Counted from the stretch's first letter, positions 18,211 to 27,621 are shown. The stretch: DNA of 64,000 nt from Hyphomicrobiales bacterium (GCA_900472175.1 UCHD01000004.1:712726-776725), one strand, 5' to 3'. The notes: generated by a model not told the origin, from the letters alone. A program made the numbers and translations.

Positions 18211-18488
18211 CATTGCTTGGATATCAGTATAACACGGATAAGGCCCGGACCAATGCGTGTCCGCGGATGAAAGAAATCCGGTCTTTGGCTCACCGGTTAT
18301 TTTCGGCGAGAATTCGGTTGCGACGAGCCTCGATCCCTCCGAGGCAGATTTGGCGTGCCTTCATCATCCTTTGAAAGTAAAATGGCGTCACCGCGTTCTG
18401 CATGCACCCCCCAAAATTGGCGCAGGTGCCTGAGGCACCGGCAAAGGCAGTAACGAAGGCCGTGGCGTACCCCAATCAATAACGGCCT

Positions 18489-19457
18489 TCAGTGGCGACC
18501 TTGGCGCAGCTTCATGGGGCTGCCGCCATATTGTCGTTTGAAGGCGCGGGAAAAGGATGACAGGCTGTCGAAACCGCACCGCAGAGCCACCTCGCGAATG
18601 CTCAATTGCGTATCGCCGACCAGCCGCTGGGCCATCTGCAGCCGCAGCCGCAGATAATAGCTTGCGGGGCTGATGCCCAGCGCCCTGGCAAACCGCATTT
18701 CCAGGTTGCGCTGCGACTGTCCGGCCCGCAGCGCAAGGGCAGCCATCGACAAGGGCCTGTCGAGTGTCCGCTCCATCAGGCGGATCGCCCGGGCCAGATC
18801 CGGATCGAGCGCTTCCATGCGGCCAAGCGACACCAGCGGCTGCGCATCCGTCGCCGCATGCGTCTCGTCATAGACAAAGATGCTGGCAACATCGAGCGCC
18901 ACCGATGAGCCGAACCGTTGCCGGATCATGTGCAGCATCATGTCGAAGGTCGGCGATGCGCCCCCCGAGGTCCAGAACTTTCCATCGGTCACAAACCGGT
19001 CGGCCTTGACCGACACATCCGGGAAAGCCAGGGCAAAGTCCTCCAGCTCTTCCCAATGCGCCGTGGCAGCCCGCCCATTGACGAGACCGCAGCGCGCAAG
19101 CAGCCAGCAGCCGGATTCGATGCCGGCGACGACGGAAAAATTCCGGGCGCCCGCCTGCAGGCTGGCAATGAACGGTTTTGGCGCATGACGGTCCAGGTTG
19201 AAACCACCGATGATCAGCAGGCAGTCGCCCTGTGCCCGCACGGAAAACGCCCCATCGACGGCAATCACCACACCGCAGGTCAAGAGAACCGCCGCGCCAT
19301 CCGGCGACAGGATTTTCCAGTCAAACAACGTTTTGCCGGCCACCCGGTTGGCAGCACGCATCGGGTCCAACACCGAAGCCAGCGACATGATCGATGATTC
19401 CGGTAGGACGACGACGACGACCTTCACATCGCGATCGGAATTCTTGAGCGACGACAT
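18489..19457 (-). CDS. GlxA-family AraC-type regulator with DJ-1/PfpI domain
   Basis: The 322-aa protein has an N-terminal DJ-1/PfpI-like amidotransferase fold (about residues 9-180, with GIESGCWLLARCGLV at the nucleophile elbow) and a C-terminal AraC double helix-turn-helix (about 215-320, with SIREVALRCGFDSLSSFSRAFKRQYGGSP). Such regulators respond to amines such as carnitine, choline or arginine in other bacteria; the ligand here is unknown. I use the ATG at 19457 because the longer reading starts with TTG two codons earlier. Paired ATGTCAAAT repeats lie immediately upstream. Confidence 0.85.
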   Translation of the reverse strand: MSSLKNSDRDVKVVVVVLPESSIMSLASVLDPMRAANRVAGKTLFDWKILSPDGAAVLLTCGVVIAVDGAFSVRAQGDCLLIIGGFNLDRHAPKPFIASLQAGARNFSVVAGIESGCWLLARCGLVNGRAATAHWEELEDFALAFPDVSVKADRFVTDGKFWTSGGASPTFDMMLHMIRQRFGSSVALDVASIFVYDETHAATDAQPLVSLGRMEALDPDLARAIRLMERTLDRPLSMAALALRAGQSQRNLEMRFARALGISPASYYLRLRLQMAQRLVGDTQLSIREVALRCGFDSLSSFSRAFKRQYGGSPMKLRQGRH

Positions 19458-19464
19458 CCGCAAA

Positions 19465-19494
19465 ATGTCAAATTTTCTGCGTCTTATGTCAAAT
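19465..19494 (-). promoter_or_regulatory. Paired ATGTCAAAT direct repeats upstream of the GlxA-type gene
   Basis: ATGTCAAAT occurs at 19465-19473 and 19486-19494, i.e. 21 bp apart (two helical turns) on the same face, ending only 8 bp before the regulator's start codon. AraC-type proteins bind tandem direct repeats at such spacing, so autoregulation is a reasonable inference. Confidence 0.45.
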
Positions 19495-19643
19495 GGATTG
19501 GCATCACTCGGGCATGATGCTGCTGTAAGACCTCCCGTCCGCAGCGTTTTTACCTACGGATGCCTGGAAATTCCCCCTACCGACTTTACCGGACGGGTCG
19601 AATGGTAGAGATGCCTTCGGCCCGTTTTTTTGCCCGCACGCCT

Positions 19644-20168
19644 TCACGAACCCGGACGCTCCTGCGCCGCATCCGCACGTTCCGGAGCGCGCAACTTGGG
19701 CTTGACTACGGCCTGTAGCTTGCCGATGGCAAAAAGCACGGTCAGTCCGGCGGTCAGCGCAAAGGCGGCAATCAACCAGTGGCCGAAGCCGAGAGCCAGG
19801 CCAATCGCACCGGCAAGCCACATACCGGCTCCCGTCGTCAGCCCGCGGACTTCTCCGCGCGACAGAACGATCGTGCCTGCGGCAAGGAAAGCCACCCCTG
19901 CGGTCACGGCCTCGACCACCCGCAGCGGATCGATACGCACCTGTTCGTCGGAAAGGCCCGGCATATGCACGCTCTCGATCGAGATGATCGCAAAGACGGC
20001 GGCGGCCAGGCTGATGAGAATATGTGTTCGCAATCCTGCAGCCTTGTCCTGCGCCTCGCGCTCGAAGCCGATCAGGCCACCGAAGAAGATCGCCCCGCAG
20101 AAACGGGCGACGATCACCGGATAGGGAATTTGCGTGGCGGGAAACATGTCTGCGAAAATCTGATCCAT
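19644..20168 (-). CDS. MgtC/SapB-family membrane protein
   Basis: The 174-aa protein contains the MgtC core: RFCGAIFFGGLIGFEREAQDKAAGLRTHILISLAAAVFAI and later GVAFLAAGTIVLSRGEVRGLTTGAGMWLAGAIGLALGFG. It has four to five membrane helices. MgtC proteins are linked to survival in low Mg2+ and to control of the F-ATPase in pathogens. The C-terminal soluble domain of long MgtC proteins is absent. The start MDQIFADMF is chosen over an ORF start at 20240 because the protein then begins before the first helix, as in the family. Confidence 0.82.
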   Translation of the reverse strand: MDQIFADMFPATQIPYPVIVARFCGAIFFGGLIGFEREAQDKAAGLRTHILISLAAAVFAIISIESVHMPGLSDEQVRIDPLRVVEAVTAGVAFLAAGTIVLSRGEVRGLTTGAGMWLAGAIGLALGFGHWLIAAFALTAGLTVLFAIGKLQAVVKPKLRAPERADAAQERPGS

Positions 20169-20333
20169 GCGGCCTGAACGCGCGGCGCAAAACATGGTTC
20201 CGGGGGATTTTCGCAAGAATTTCGCATCGCGCAACAACACATCATCCCGGTGTTTAGGTTGGCAAGAACAGGTGGAAGGGAACGAAACCGCACAACCGCG
20301 CGTTCCTGCACCGGTTCAACGGAGAACATTCAC

Positions 20334-20411
20334 ATGCTGCGCGCCGGTCTTTTATGGTTCATGGGGGTTCCCCTCGTCGTCGTCATCCTGATCTGGATGC
20401 TGTATTTCTAG
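20334..20411 (+). CDS. Tiny membrane peptide, 25 aa
   Basis: The ORF MLRAGLLWFMGVPLVVVILIWMLYF is one hydrophobic helix. A GGAG site lies 10 bp upstream of the ATG. A very similar layout (W-x2-GVP followed by a hydrophobic C-terminus) is seen in the next gene. Peptides of this type are widespread in Rhizobiales genomes; function unknown. Confidence 0.6.
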   Translation: MLRAGLLWFMGVPLVVVILIWMLYF

Positions 20412-20424
20412 GCCGGGGGCGACG

Positions 20425-20568
20425 ATGACCATTCCACCTGTCCAGACACCCATCCCGGCACGCCGGGACATCTCGGATTACCGCGATTTCATGGTGCGGG
20501 AACTTTTGGTCTGGCTCGTCGGCGTCCCCGTGCCGATTGCTGCGGTCATCGGCTTTTTCGTTCTCTAG
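20425..20568 (+). CDS. Tiny membrane protein, 47 aa, sharing the GVP motif
   Basis: The start is 13 bp after the previous gene. A soluble N-terminus (MTIPPVQTPIPARRDISDYRD) leads to one hydrophobic helix (LLVWLVGVPVPIAAVIGFFVL) that ends at the stop codon. The W-x2-GVP-x2 element aligns with the 25-aa peptide just upstream, so the two may be duplicates or partners. A weak GGGGGCGACG site is present. No function is recognised. Confidence 0.6.
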   Translation: MTIPPVQTPIPARRDISDYRDFMVRELLVWLVGVPVPIAAVIGFFVL

Positions 20569-20668
20569 CGCTTTGGTTTGCGCGTTGCTTCTCTGTCTTG
20601 GCAGGGATGGCAGCGGCTTGACCCGAGATCAGCCTTCGATCATCCTTGCTGACAAAAGGACGCTGATC

Positions 20669-20974
20669 ATGATCACAGGCTCACAATGCCGTGCCGCACG
20701 CGCGCTTGCCGAAATCTCACGCCAACTCCTGGTAACGCTGTCCGGCATCGACGAAGACACGATTGCCCGGTTTGAAAGAAAACTGGAAACCCCGGCGCAA
20801 GAGGTTATTTCGACCCTTCAATCAAGCTTGGAAGCAGCCGGCGCGCTGTTCCTCGATGAAGGCGAGCGGGGCCTGGGCGTCCAGCTCAAATTTACCCGCT
20901 CGGAAGCGCGCCGTCTGTCTGTTCTCGAAAGCGAAGGCGGCCTCGTCGCCAATGACGAAGTCCCGGGCGTTTGA
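20669..20974 (+). CDS. Small helix-turn-helix-like protein, 101 aa
   Basis: The N-terminus (MITGSQCRAARALAEISRQLLVTLSGIDEDTIARFER) resembles the XRE-type DNA-binding module found in short rhizobial regulators, in which 'RAARALL..SQ..LA...G' is the usual start. The expected second helix is weakly conserved. The C-terminus (ALFLDEGERGLGVQLKF) also fits that group. The start at ATG 20669 is supported by AAAAGGA eight bases upstream; a longer ORF begins inside the tiny membrane gene. The target is unknown. Confidence 0.6.
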   Translation: MITGSQCRAARALAEISRQLLVTLSGIDEDTIARFERKLETPAQEVISTLQSSLEAAGALFLDEGERGLGVQLKFTRSEARRLSVLESEGGLVANDEVPGV

Positions 20975-21011
20975 GGCCAGGATGATAAAAGACAACCTGC
21001 CAAGGCTGCCT

Positions 21012-21386
21012 TCAGCGCGGCTTTTCCGCCTTGTCCCGTGTCATGCCTTTTTCCGCCAGGTCCTGTTCATAGGCTGCAAACCGCGTCTCACCCTCGGCGC
21101 CCAGTTCACGCAGATAGTTCCAGGTGAAAATGCCAGTCTCGTGACCGTCGTCAAAGCCGATGCGCACGGCGTAATTGCCGGTCGGCGTCATTGCGATGAT
21201 CGAGACATTGCGCTTGCCGGGCACGGTCAATCCCTGCCCCGGTCCATGCCCCTGAACCTCGGCCGAAGGCGAGAGAACCCGCAGCATTTCCGCCGAAAGA
21301 TCGAAGGACGTACCATCGTTGAACGCCACCGTCAGCCGGTGGCGGTCTTTTGACACGCGCAGTTCGGTCGGCCAGATATCGCTCAT
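21012..21386 (-). CDS. DUF971 domain protein
   Basis: The 124-aa protein has the GBBH-like N-terminal (DUF971) fold: WPTELRVSKDRHRLTVAFNDGTSFDLSAEMLRV and YAVRIGFDDGHETGIFTWNYLREL. Relatives occur as stand-alone proteins next to Mrp-type P-loop ATPases and as the N-terminal part of gamma-butyrobetaine hydroxylase; the stand-alone role is unsettled. I chose MSDIWPTEL with GGAG upstream over the ORF start at 21500, which lies in the repeat region. It is divergent from moaA. Confidence 0.8.
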   Translation of the reverse strand: MSDIWPTELRVSKDRHRLTVAFNDGTSFDLSAEMLRVLSPSAEVQGHGPGQGLTVPGKRNVSIIAMTPTGNYAVRIGFDDGHETGIFTWNYLRELGAEGETRFAAYEQDLAEKGMTRDKAEKPR

Positions 21387-21465
21387 GTCCTGCAGTCTCC
21401 ATTGGTGCGCGGCAGCATTAGCGCAGTTTCCGTCGGGATGGAATTGTTTGCCCGCCTTCCCTGGC

Positions 21466-21532
21466 CTATCCCGATCATAAACCGTGCTTCCCTTGATCAT
21501 AAGCCTGCACTTCCCCTGATCATAAGAAAGTG
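21466..21532. repeat. Three tandem GATCATAA boxes between the DUF971 gene and moaA
   Basis: Three copies of an approximately 22-23 bp unit, consensus CTTCCCxTGATCATAAG, start at 21466, 21487 and 21510. The GATCATAA cores are at 21473, 21495 and 21518, about two helical turns apart. They lie in the divergent promoter region and are followed by moaA 87 bp later. I infer a regulator-binding array; it is not a known Moco riboswitch shape. Confidence 0.5.
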
Positions 21533-21618
21533 TTTCGCGCCTGTTTTCTCATGGGTTCGACCGCTTTCGCCTTGACGCGAGCCGTTTTGGTCACGACATT
21601 GAAGCGACAGGGAGAATT

Positions 21619-22671
21619 GTGTTGAATACCGTCACCATCGACAGGATCGGCGCCCACGGGCTGGTAGACGCCAAAACACCGATGATCGACCCGTTTGGGC
21701 GGGCCGTGACCTATCTCAGGGTCTCGGTGACGGATCGCTGCGACTTCCGCTGCACCTATTGCATGGCTGAGAACATGACCTTCCTGCCGAAGAAGGACCT
21801 TTTGACGCTTGAGGAACTGAACCGGCTCTGTTCCGCCTTCATCGCCAAGGGGGTCCGCAAGCTCAGGCTGACCGGCGGCGAACCCTTGGTGCGCAAGAAC
21901 GTCATGTTCCTAGTGCGCGAACTCGGCAAGCATGTGCATGCAGGGACGCTCGACGAGCTGACATTGACCACCAACGGCTCGCAGCTTTCGAAATTCGCAG
22001 CCGAGCTTGCCGATTGCGGTGTGCGCCGCATCAACGTCTCGCTCGACACGCTCGATCCGGAAAGATTCAAGCAGATCACCCGCTGGGGCGAGTTCTCCAA
22101 GGTTATGGAAGGCATCGATGCCGCGCAGGCTGCAGGGATCCACGTCAAGATCAACGCGGTGGCGCTGAAGGGTTTCAACGACACGGAAATCCCCGCCATG
22201 ATGCGGTGGGCGCATGGCCGCGGCATGGACCTGACGCTGATCGAAACCATGCCGATGGGAGAAATCGACGAGGACCGCACCGATCACTACATGCCGTTGT
22301 CGGAGCTGCGCGATACGCTTGCCGAACAGTTCACGCTCTCGGACATCCCCTACAAGACCGGTGGCCCGGCGCGTTATCTGCAGGTCGCGGAAACCGGCGG
22401 TCGGCTTGGCCTGATCACCCCGATGACCCATAATTTCTGCGAGAGCTGCAACCGCGTCCGCCTCACCTGCACCGGCACGCTCTACATGTGCCTCGGCCAG
22501 AACGACGCCGCCGACCTGCGCGCGGCGCTCCGCGCCTCCGATGATGACGCCTATCTATCGAGTGTCATCGACGAAGCCATTACCCGCAAGCCCAAGGGCC
22601 ACGACTTCATCATCGACCGCACCCGCAACAAGCCCGCCGTGGCAAGACATATGAGCGTCACCGGCGGGTAA
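21619..22671 (+). CDS. moaA: GTP 3',8-cyclase MoaA (molybdenum cofactor biosynthesis)
   Basis: The 350-aa radical-SAM enzyme performs the first step of molybdopterin synthesis on GTP. The N-terminal cluster motif C41-x3-C45-x2-C48 (CDFRCTYC) binds the SAM cluster. The C-terminal cluster motif C-x2-C-x13-C is in [13 protein letters not shown]. The protein ends in GG, the conserved double glycine. The start is GTG with GGGAG upstream. mobA and mobB lie about 5 kb downstream in the same window, so Moco genes are loosely clustered. Confidence 0.95.
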   Translation: MLNTVTIDRIGAHGLVDAKTPMIDPFGRAVTYLRVSVTDRCDFRCTYCMAENMTFLPKKDLLTLEELNRLCSAFIAKGVRKLRLTGGEPLVRKNVMFLVRELGKHVHAGTLDELTLTTNGSQLSKFAAELADCGVRRINVSLDTLDPERFKQITRWGEFSKVMEGIDAAQAAGIHVKINAVALKGFNDTEIPAMMRWAHGRGMDLTLIETMPMGEIDEDRTDHYMPLSELRDTLAEQFTLSDIPYKTGGPARYLQVAETGGRLGLITPMTHNFCESCNRVRLTCTGTLYMCLGQNDAADLRAALRASDDDAYLSSVIDEAITRKPKGHDFIIDRTRNKPAVARHMSVTGG

Positions 22672-22703
22672 AACACGGCGTTGCGAACAATCCCGGGATC
22701 TCG

Positions 22704-23609
22704 ATGCCAGCCATACAGATGAACGCGGACGAGCTTGAGATCGGCAAGCCGCTGGCAAAACGCCTGATCGCCGAACAGTTTCCGGACTGGGCCGGCCTGC
22801 CGCTGGAACCCGTCCTTTCGGCCGGGACCGACAACACCATCTACCGCCTGGGAAACAGCATGGCCATGCGCCTGCCGCGTCGCGCGGGTGCAGCTCTGCA
22901 GGTGGAAAAGGAAAGTTTTTGGCTGCCGCGCCTTGCTCCGCATTTGCCGCTTGCCGTTCCCCTTCCCTTGGCACTCGGCATTCCGGCTGCCGGCTATCCC
23001 TTCTATTGGTCGGTCTGCCGCTGGCTATCGGGCCAGGATGCCGTTGCTGACCCCATCGCCGATCAGCATGATGCTGCGATCATTCTTTCTCAGTTTATCT
23101 GCGCCTTGCAAAAACTGGACGCTACGGGTGGCCCGCCGCCCGGCGAGCACAATTTCTTCCGGGGCGCCTCGCTGCAAAGCCGCGACATACAGACTAGGGC
23201 TGCCATCGAAAGCCTGGACGGTGTCGTTGAAACGGCCCCGTTGATACGCGCCTGGAATGCTGCCTTGGCAATCGCGCCATGGGACAAACCGCCCGTCTGG
23301 CTGCACGGCGATATTCATGCCGGCAACCTGCTGACCGAACACGGCCGCCTCAGCGCCATCATCGATTTCGGCGGCCTTGGCACTGGTGATCCTGCCTGCG
23401 ACCTGATGGTTGGCTGGAACCTGCTCTCGGCCGAGGCCCGTGCGACGTTCCGCCTGGGGCTCACCGTTGACGACGCGACATGGGCGAGAGCCAGAGGCTG
23501 GGCACTGTCCGTCGCCGTCGTCGCCCTGCCTTACTATCTCCACACCAACCCGGTTCTCGTGGCGATATCGCGCCACGCCATCGAACAGGTGCTTTCCGAA
23601 ACGGAATGA
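22704..23609 (+). CDS. Aminoglycoside phosphotransferase (APH)-family kinase
   Basis: The 301-aa protein has the APH-type kinase core: nucleotide loop (LSAGTDNTIYRLG), catalytic HGDIHAGNLL (Brenner motif) at about residue 200, and the metal-binding IIDFGGLGTGDPACDL. Members phosphorylate small molecules such as antibiotics, choline, homoserine or sugars; the substrate here is not known, and the genomic location (after moaA) gives no clue. It begins 32 bp after moaA, so it may be cotranscribed. Confidence 0.8.
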   Translation: MPAIQMNADELEIGKPLAKRLIAEQFPDWAGLPLEPVLSAGTDNTIYRLGNSMAMRLPRRAGAALQVEKESFWLPRLAPHLPLAVPLPLALGIPAAGYPFYWSVCRWLSGQDAVADPIADQHDAAIILSQFICALQKLDATGGPPPGEHNFFRGASLQSRDIQTRAAIESLDGVVETAPLIRAWNAALAIAPWDKPPVWLHGDIHAGNLLTEHGRLSAIIDFGGLGTGDPACDLMVGWNLLSAEARATFRLGLTVDDATWARARGWALSVAVVALPYYLHTNPVLVAISRHAIEQVLSETE

Positions 23610-23627
23610 AGGCATCCCTGCCAACAA

Positions 23628-23659
23628 AAAAGCCGCCCGATTTTCTGTCGGACGGCCCT
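23628..23659 (-). terminator. Terminator of the chemoreceptor gene
   Basis: On the minus strand the stem GCCGTCCGA / TCGGGCGGC (one mismatch) is followed by TTTTTT. It lies about 24 bp after the chemoreceptor stop. On the plus strand the same hairpin has no T-run. Confidence 0.65.
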
Positions 23660-23681
23660 GAACTCGCACGTTCTATTCGCC

Positions 23682-26234
23682 TCACGCCGCGTAGCTTTTC
23701 CCATACCCCTGCATCCGGCCGCCGGAGACCGAACGGCTGGTGCCGGTCTTGAAGCGTTCGATCTTCTCGTTGAGAATATCCACCTGATGGCGAAGGCCGT
23801 GGATTTCGGCGGTGTTTTCCTCGACCATGGCGGCGTTCTGCTGGGTGATCAGCTCGACCTCGCGCACCGCCTCGTTGACCTCGTTCAGTCCGCGATACTG
23901 GTCGGCGGCGGCCGATTCGATATTGCTGACCAGCTGGTGGATGGTCGAGATATGGTCGTTGATGACGGTCAGCGCGTTGCCGGTTTCCTGCACCAGTTCC
24001 ACGCCACCGCGCACCTGCACGGAGCTTTCCGAAATCAGCCCCTTGATCTCGCGGGCAGCCCCCGCACAGCGCTGGGCAAGCTCGCGCACTTCCTGCGCGA
24101 CGACGGCAAAGCCACGGCCGGCATCACCGGCGCGGGCCGCCTCGACACCGGCGTTCAGCGCCAGAAGGTTGGTCTGGAAGGCGATTTCGTCAATGACGCC
24201 GATGATCGTCGAAATCTTGTCGGATGACTTGTTGATCGCCGCCATCGCATCGATCGCCTTGGCAACCACTTCGCCGGAATGCCTGGCATAGCTATGAGTT
24301 TGATCGACAGAGACGGTGGTCTTGCGTGCGCTTTCAGCCGTTGAGCGGACGATTTCCGTCAACTGGCCAAGGGCGCGCGAGCTTTCCTCCAGGGCGGCGG
24401 CCTGCTGTTCGGTCCGGCGGGCGAGATCGTCGGCCGAGGTCGAGAGATTGCCGGTACCGCTGGTGATTTCATCAGTTACTGAGCGGACGTCGATCAGTGT
24501 GGCGCGCAATGCCTCGACGGCATTGTTATAGGTGCGGGCCATGACGATGTAGTCTTCGGAGAGATCTTCCGCCATTCCCTCCTCCAGATTGCCGTCGGCA
24601 AGCTTGGCGAGCACATCAGACAGCGCAGACAAGGCTTCCATCTGCTCGGCCTCGATACGGGCACGCTCCTGGCGGCGGCGGGCCTCTTCCGCGGCAGACG
24701 ACGTGCGCGCGGCCTCGGCCTCCTGTCCCAACCGGACATTCTCGACGGCATTGTCACGAAAGACGGCAACCGAGCGTACCATGTCGCCGATCTCGTCACC
24801 GCGGTTGCGGCCTTCGATAGAGACCTCAAGGTCGCCATTGGCAAGCCGCGTCATCGTCTCGGTGACGCGTTTCAACGGACCACGCAGGGTCTCGATCAGC
24901 ATCAGACCGCCGACGATGGCCAGCAACGTACCCGCCACCATGGCGATGATCGACACATCGGCGGACCGCTGACTGTCCTTCTTGCCGGCCTCCTGGGCGC
25001 TGCTGACGAAATTTTCCAGCGTCTGGCTGGCATCGGCCACCAGGGCTGCGGCTTCGGTCTTGGCCGACTGCCAGCGCGTGCCGACATCGATCAGCTGGGC
25101 CGTGCCGGTAGCAATCTGCTCGAGTGACGGTGTGAGCTTGCCGGCGAGATCACGAAGGGCGGCGTTCTTGCTGCCCAGCGCCGAAAGTTTCGTCACGCTC
25201 TCGCGCACCGCGGCGATATCGGCCATGACATGGTCACGGCTCGCCGTGTCCAGCTTGCGGTGCAGTTCGCTGATGTGCAGGCGTGTATCATCCAGCCCCT
25301 TGAAAGTTTCGTTCATCAGCCCGATCAGCGTCTTCAGGGTGGAAATTTCGCTGTCCATGCCGACGAAACGCTTGGCTGCCGTGTCCGAGTTGGCCACGGC
25401 TTCCTTGGCGAAATCCGCCTCGTATTTCGAAAACTTGATCATCGCCGAACCGAGCTGCGTCTTCTTGACGTCATTGGTATCGCCGCTGGCGAGAATTTCC
25501 TGGATGACCATGGTATCGGACTTCACCTCGGCGATCCGCTTCAAGACCTTGTCGGACGCGATCTTTTCGGCGTCGGCAATCTGCTTGCGCAGGTGCGGCA
25601 TCAGCGTGGCGGCCTGTTGCACTTTCGCATCCGGCGCCATTGCCATGGTGACAGGCAGGCGGAATTTCTTGATGCGCTCGGCAAGGCCCTGATACGCGGC
25701 GGCATCAAACAGCAGCGCCTTGGCGAAGGATTCCTTTTCGCCGGACTCCTTGCGCAGGATATCGATCTGCTTGAAGGCGGTGTTTCCCTGCGCCGTCATA
25801 TCGGCAAGCGCCGCATCCAGCGATGCCGTGACAGTATCGCGCTCGGTCTTGATCGACCAGAGCTTGTCCTGCTGGCCGCGCATGGCTTGCCCGAGCGACA
25901 CGACGGAAGCGATCTTGGCCTTGTCTTCATTGGCCGTCAGCAGGCCATCAAGCGTCCGGATGCCGCTTTCCTGTTCGTCGATCCGGCCAGCCAGCACCGC
26001 GCGCGCCTCTTCGGTAGGGTTGTCGGCAAAACTCTGCAACCCGCTGCGCAGCGACTGGAAATCGGAGAGGTTGTTGATCGTTTCGCGCGTCACGGTCATA
26101 TGCCCGTTCAGCGTGCTTGCAGTGAAATAGCCGACAAGGCCGATGCCGGCAATCAGCGCCACCAGCGGCACGACGAACAGCAAAACCTTGGTGACAATGC
26201 GCAGACGCTGCAAAGAACGATCGATCAGGGACAT
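23682..26234 (-). CDS. Methyl-accepting chemotaxis protein, 850 aa
   Basis: Order of parts: TM1 at about residues 13-35, a long helical periplasmic sensor region (about 36-415), TM2 at about 416-438, HAMP (about 440-492), a second HAMP-like segment near 530-590, and an MCP signalling domain with the hairpin tip DEIAFQTNLLALNAGVEAARAGDAGRGFAVVAQEVREL. The C-terminus (GYGKSYAA) has no CheR/CheB pentapeptide (NWETF type). The tip has RCAGAAREIKGL where RSA is usual. The ligand is unknown. A possible ribosome site is weak, and the ATG at 26234 is the natural family start before TM1. Confidence 0.9.
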   Translation of the reverse strand: MSLIDRSLQRLRIVTKVLLFVVPLVALIAGIGLVGYFTASTLNGHMTVTRETINNLSDFQSLRSGLQSFADNPTEEARAVLAGRIDEQESGIRTLDGLLTANEDKAKIASVVSLGQAMRGQQDKLWSIKTERDTVTASLDAALADMTAQGNTAFKQIDILRKESGEKESFAKALLFDAAAYQGLAERIKKFRLPVTMAMAPDAKVQQAATLMPHLRKQIADAEKIASDKVLKRIAEVKSDTMVIQEILASGDTNDVKKTQLGSAMIKFSKYEADFAKEAVANSDTAAKRFVGMDSEISTLKTLIGLMNETFKGLDDTRLHISELHRKLDTASRDHVMADIAAVRESVTKLSALGSKNAALRDLAGKLTPSLEQIATGTAQLIDVGTRWQSAKTEAAALVADASQTLENFVSSAQEAGKKDSQRSADVSIIAMVAGTLLAIVGGLMLIETLRGPLKRVTETMTRLANGDLEVSIEGRNRGDEIGDMVRSVAVFRDNAVENVRLGQEAEAARTSSAAEEARRRQERARIEAEQMEALSALSDVLAKLADGNLEEGMAEDLSEDYIVMARTYNNAVEALRATLIDVRSVTDEITSGTGNLSTSADDLARRTEQQAAALEESSRALGQLTEIVRSTAESARKTTVSVDQTHSYARHSGEVVAKAIDAMAAINKSSDKISTIIGVIDEIAFQTNLLALNAGVEAARAGDAGRGFAVVAQEVRELAQRCAGAAREIKGLISESSVQVRGGVELVQETGNALTVINDHISTIHQLVSNIESAAADQYRGLNEVNEAVREVELITQQNAAMVEENTAEIHGLRHQVDILNEKIERFKTGTSRSVSGGRMQGYGKSYAA

Positions 26235-26690
26235 TCCGAACTCCAGATGTTGAGCAAATCGGACATTCCCGCCAGACTGCTCTCACAGAAGAGAACGGAC
26301 GTACCGGTGTGCAACCACGGCACATATCCGGAATGTCATCCGGTTGACCTGAACGGAAATACTTGCCGTTACGTCAACCTTATTCGCATCATGCGAAGGG
26401 CAGCGGAATTCCGGCACGATAGGCAGCGAAACTTAATATTTCGCCAAACATTTCCGGAGCTATTCTTTCGCCTAAAAATTCGGCACGGCCATATTTCACG
26501 GTTCTACAACGGCGAAAGAAATGTCTATTCTTGCATTTCTGCCATGAATTCAAACAGACCAAGGATGGCAGTTGCACAATAGAAATGCCGATGCTTTAGA
26601 GATAGGCATGACCAGCAGCGCAGACTTTCCGCCCGCCGCATCGCTGATTTTTAAAACCCGGGCAGCGATGAGAACGGACCGAAAAAAATA
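26235..26690. other. Intergenic region between chemoreceptor and DMT transporter
   Basis: The 456 bp hold no ORF that I support. The right part is AT-rich and should carry the promoters of both divergent genes. No tRNA or clear repeat was seen. Confidence 0.5.
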
Positions 26691-27596
26691 ATGCAACCCA
26701 CCGCCAATTTCCGCGGCGCCATCTTCATGTGTCTGGCCATGGCAGGCTTCACCTGCAACGACGCATTGATCAAATCCGTCACCGGAGTGATGAACGCCGG
26801 CCAGATCATGCTGGTGCGCGGTTTTTTCACATCAGTTCTGGTTCTGCTGGTCGCCCGCCATTTCAGAGCCTTGCGCTCGTTCCGGCTGGTTCGCTCGCCG
26901 GTCATCGCGCTCAGGATCGCCGCCGAAGTGGGAGCTTCGATCTCCTATATCTATGCGCTTGGCCAGATCCCGCTCGCCAATGCCTCGGCGATACTCCAGG
27001 CGCTGCCGCTTGCGGTGACGCTCGGCGCAGCTCTTTTCCTCGGCGAGCCAGTCGGCTGGCGGCGCTGGCTGGCAATCCTGATTGGCTTTGCCGGCGTGCT
27101 GATCGTTCTCAGGCCGGGACCCGACGGCTTCACCGGTGCAGCCCTCAGTGTCGTCGCATCCGTCGTCTTTGCGGCGATCCGCGACCTGTGCACCCGGCGG
27201 ATCGACCCGGCCATCCCGTCCCTCTTTATTTCGGTCATTACCGCGACCGTGATCACGTTGACGGGGGCAGTCCTGATCGTACCCCTTGGTGGCTGGCAAC
27301 CGATGTCGATGACCTCGATCGGCATTCTGGCTGGCGCCAGCCTGCTGCTGCTCGTCGGTTACCAGTGTATCGTGCTGGCCATGCGCAATGGCGAGATCGC
27401 CATCGTCGCGCCCTTCCGCTATACCAGCCTCATGTGGTCGATCAGCATCGGCATCCTGTTCTTTTCCGAAGAGCCGGATGCCTGGATGGTCACGGGCGTG
27501 GCGATCATCATCGCGTCGGGACTTTACACATTCGCCCGTGAAAACAAGCGGCGGATGGCCCTGGCACAAAAATCGGAACCGGGATCGCCGAAATGA
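26691..27596 (+). CDS. DMT-superfamily (EamA) membrane transporter
   Basis: The 301-aa protein has ten predicted helices and two EamA repeats, each ending in a proline-containing helix (YALGQIPLANASAILQALPLAVTLGAALFLGEPVGWRRW and FRYTSLMWSISIGILFFSEEPDAW). EamA carriers export amino acids or other metabolites. It lies just upstream of mobA on the same strand, though it has no link to molybdenum that I can see. Confidence 0.85.
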   Translation: MQPTANFRGAIFMCLAMAGFTCNDALIKSVTGVMNAGQIMLVRGFFTSVLVLLVARHFRALRSFRLVRSPVIALRIAAEVGASISYIYALGQIPLANASAILQALPLAVTLGAALFLGEPVGWRRWLAILIGFAGVLIVLRPGPDGFTGAALSVVASVVFAAIRDLCTRRIDPAIPSLFISVITATVITLTGAVLIVPLGGWQPMSMTSIGILAGASLLLLVGYQCIVLAMRNGEIAIVAPFRYTSLMWSISIGILFFSEEPDAWMVTGVAIIIASGLYTFARENKRRMALAQKSEPGSPK

Positions 27597-27621
27597 CAGG
27601 ATGGAAAGACAGGTCACTGCA

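Noticed and set aside
18290-18475. Possible 61-aa minus-strand gene after the lipoprotein
   Set aside because: It only has TTG starts, no ribosome site and no recognisable family.
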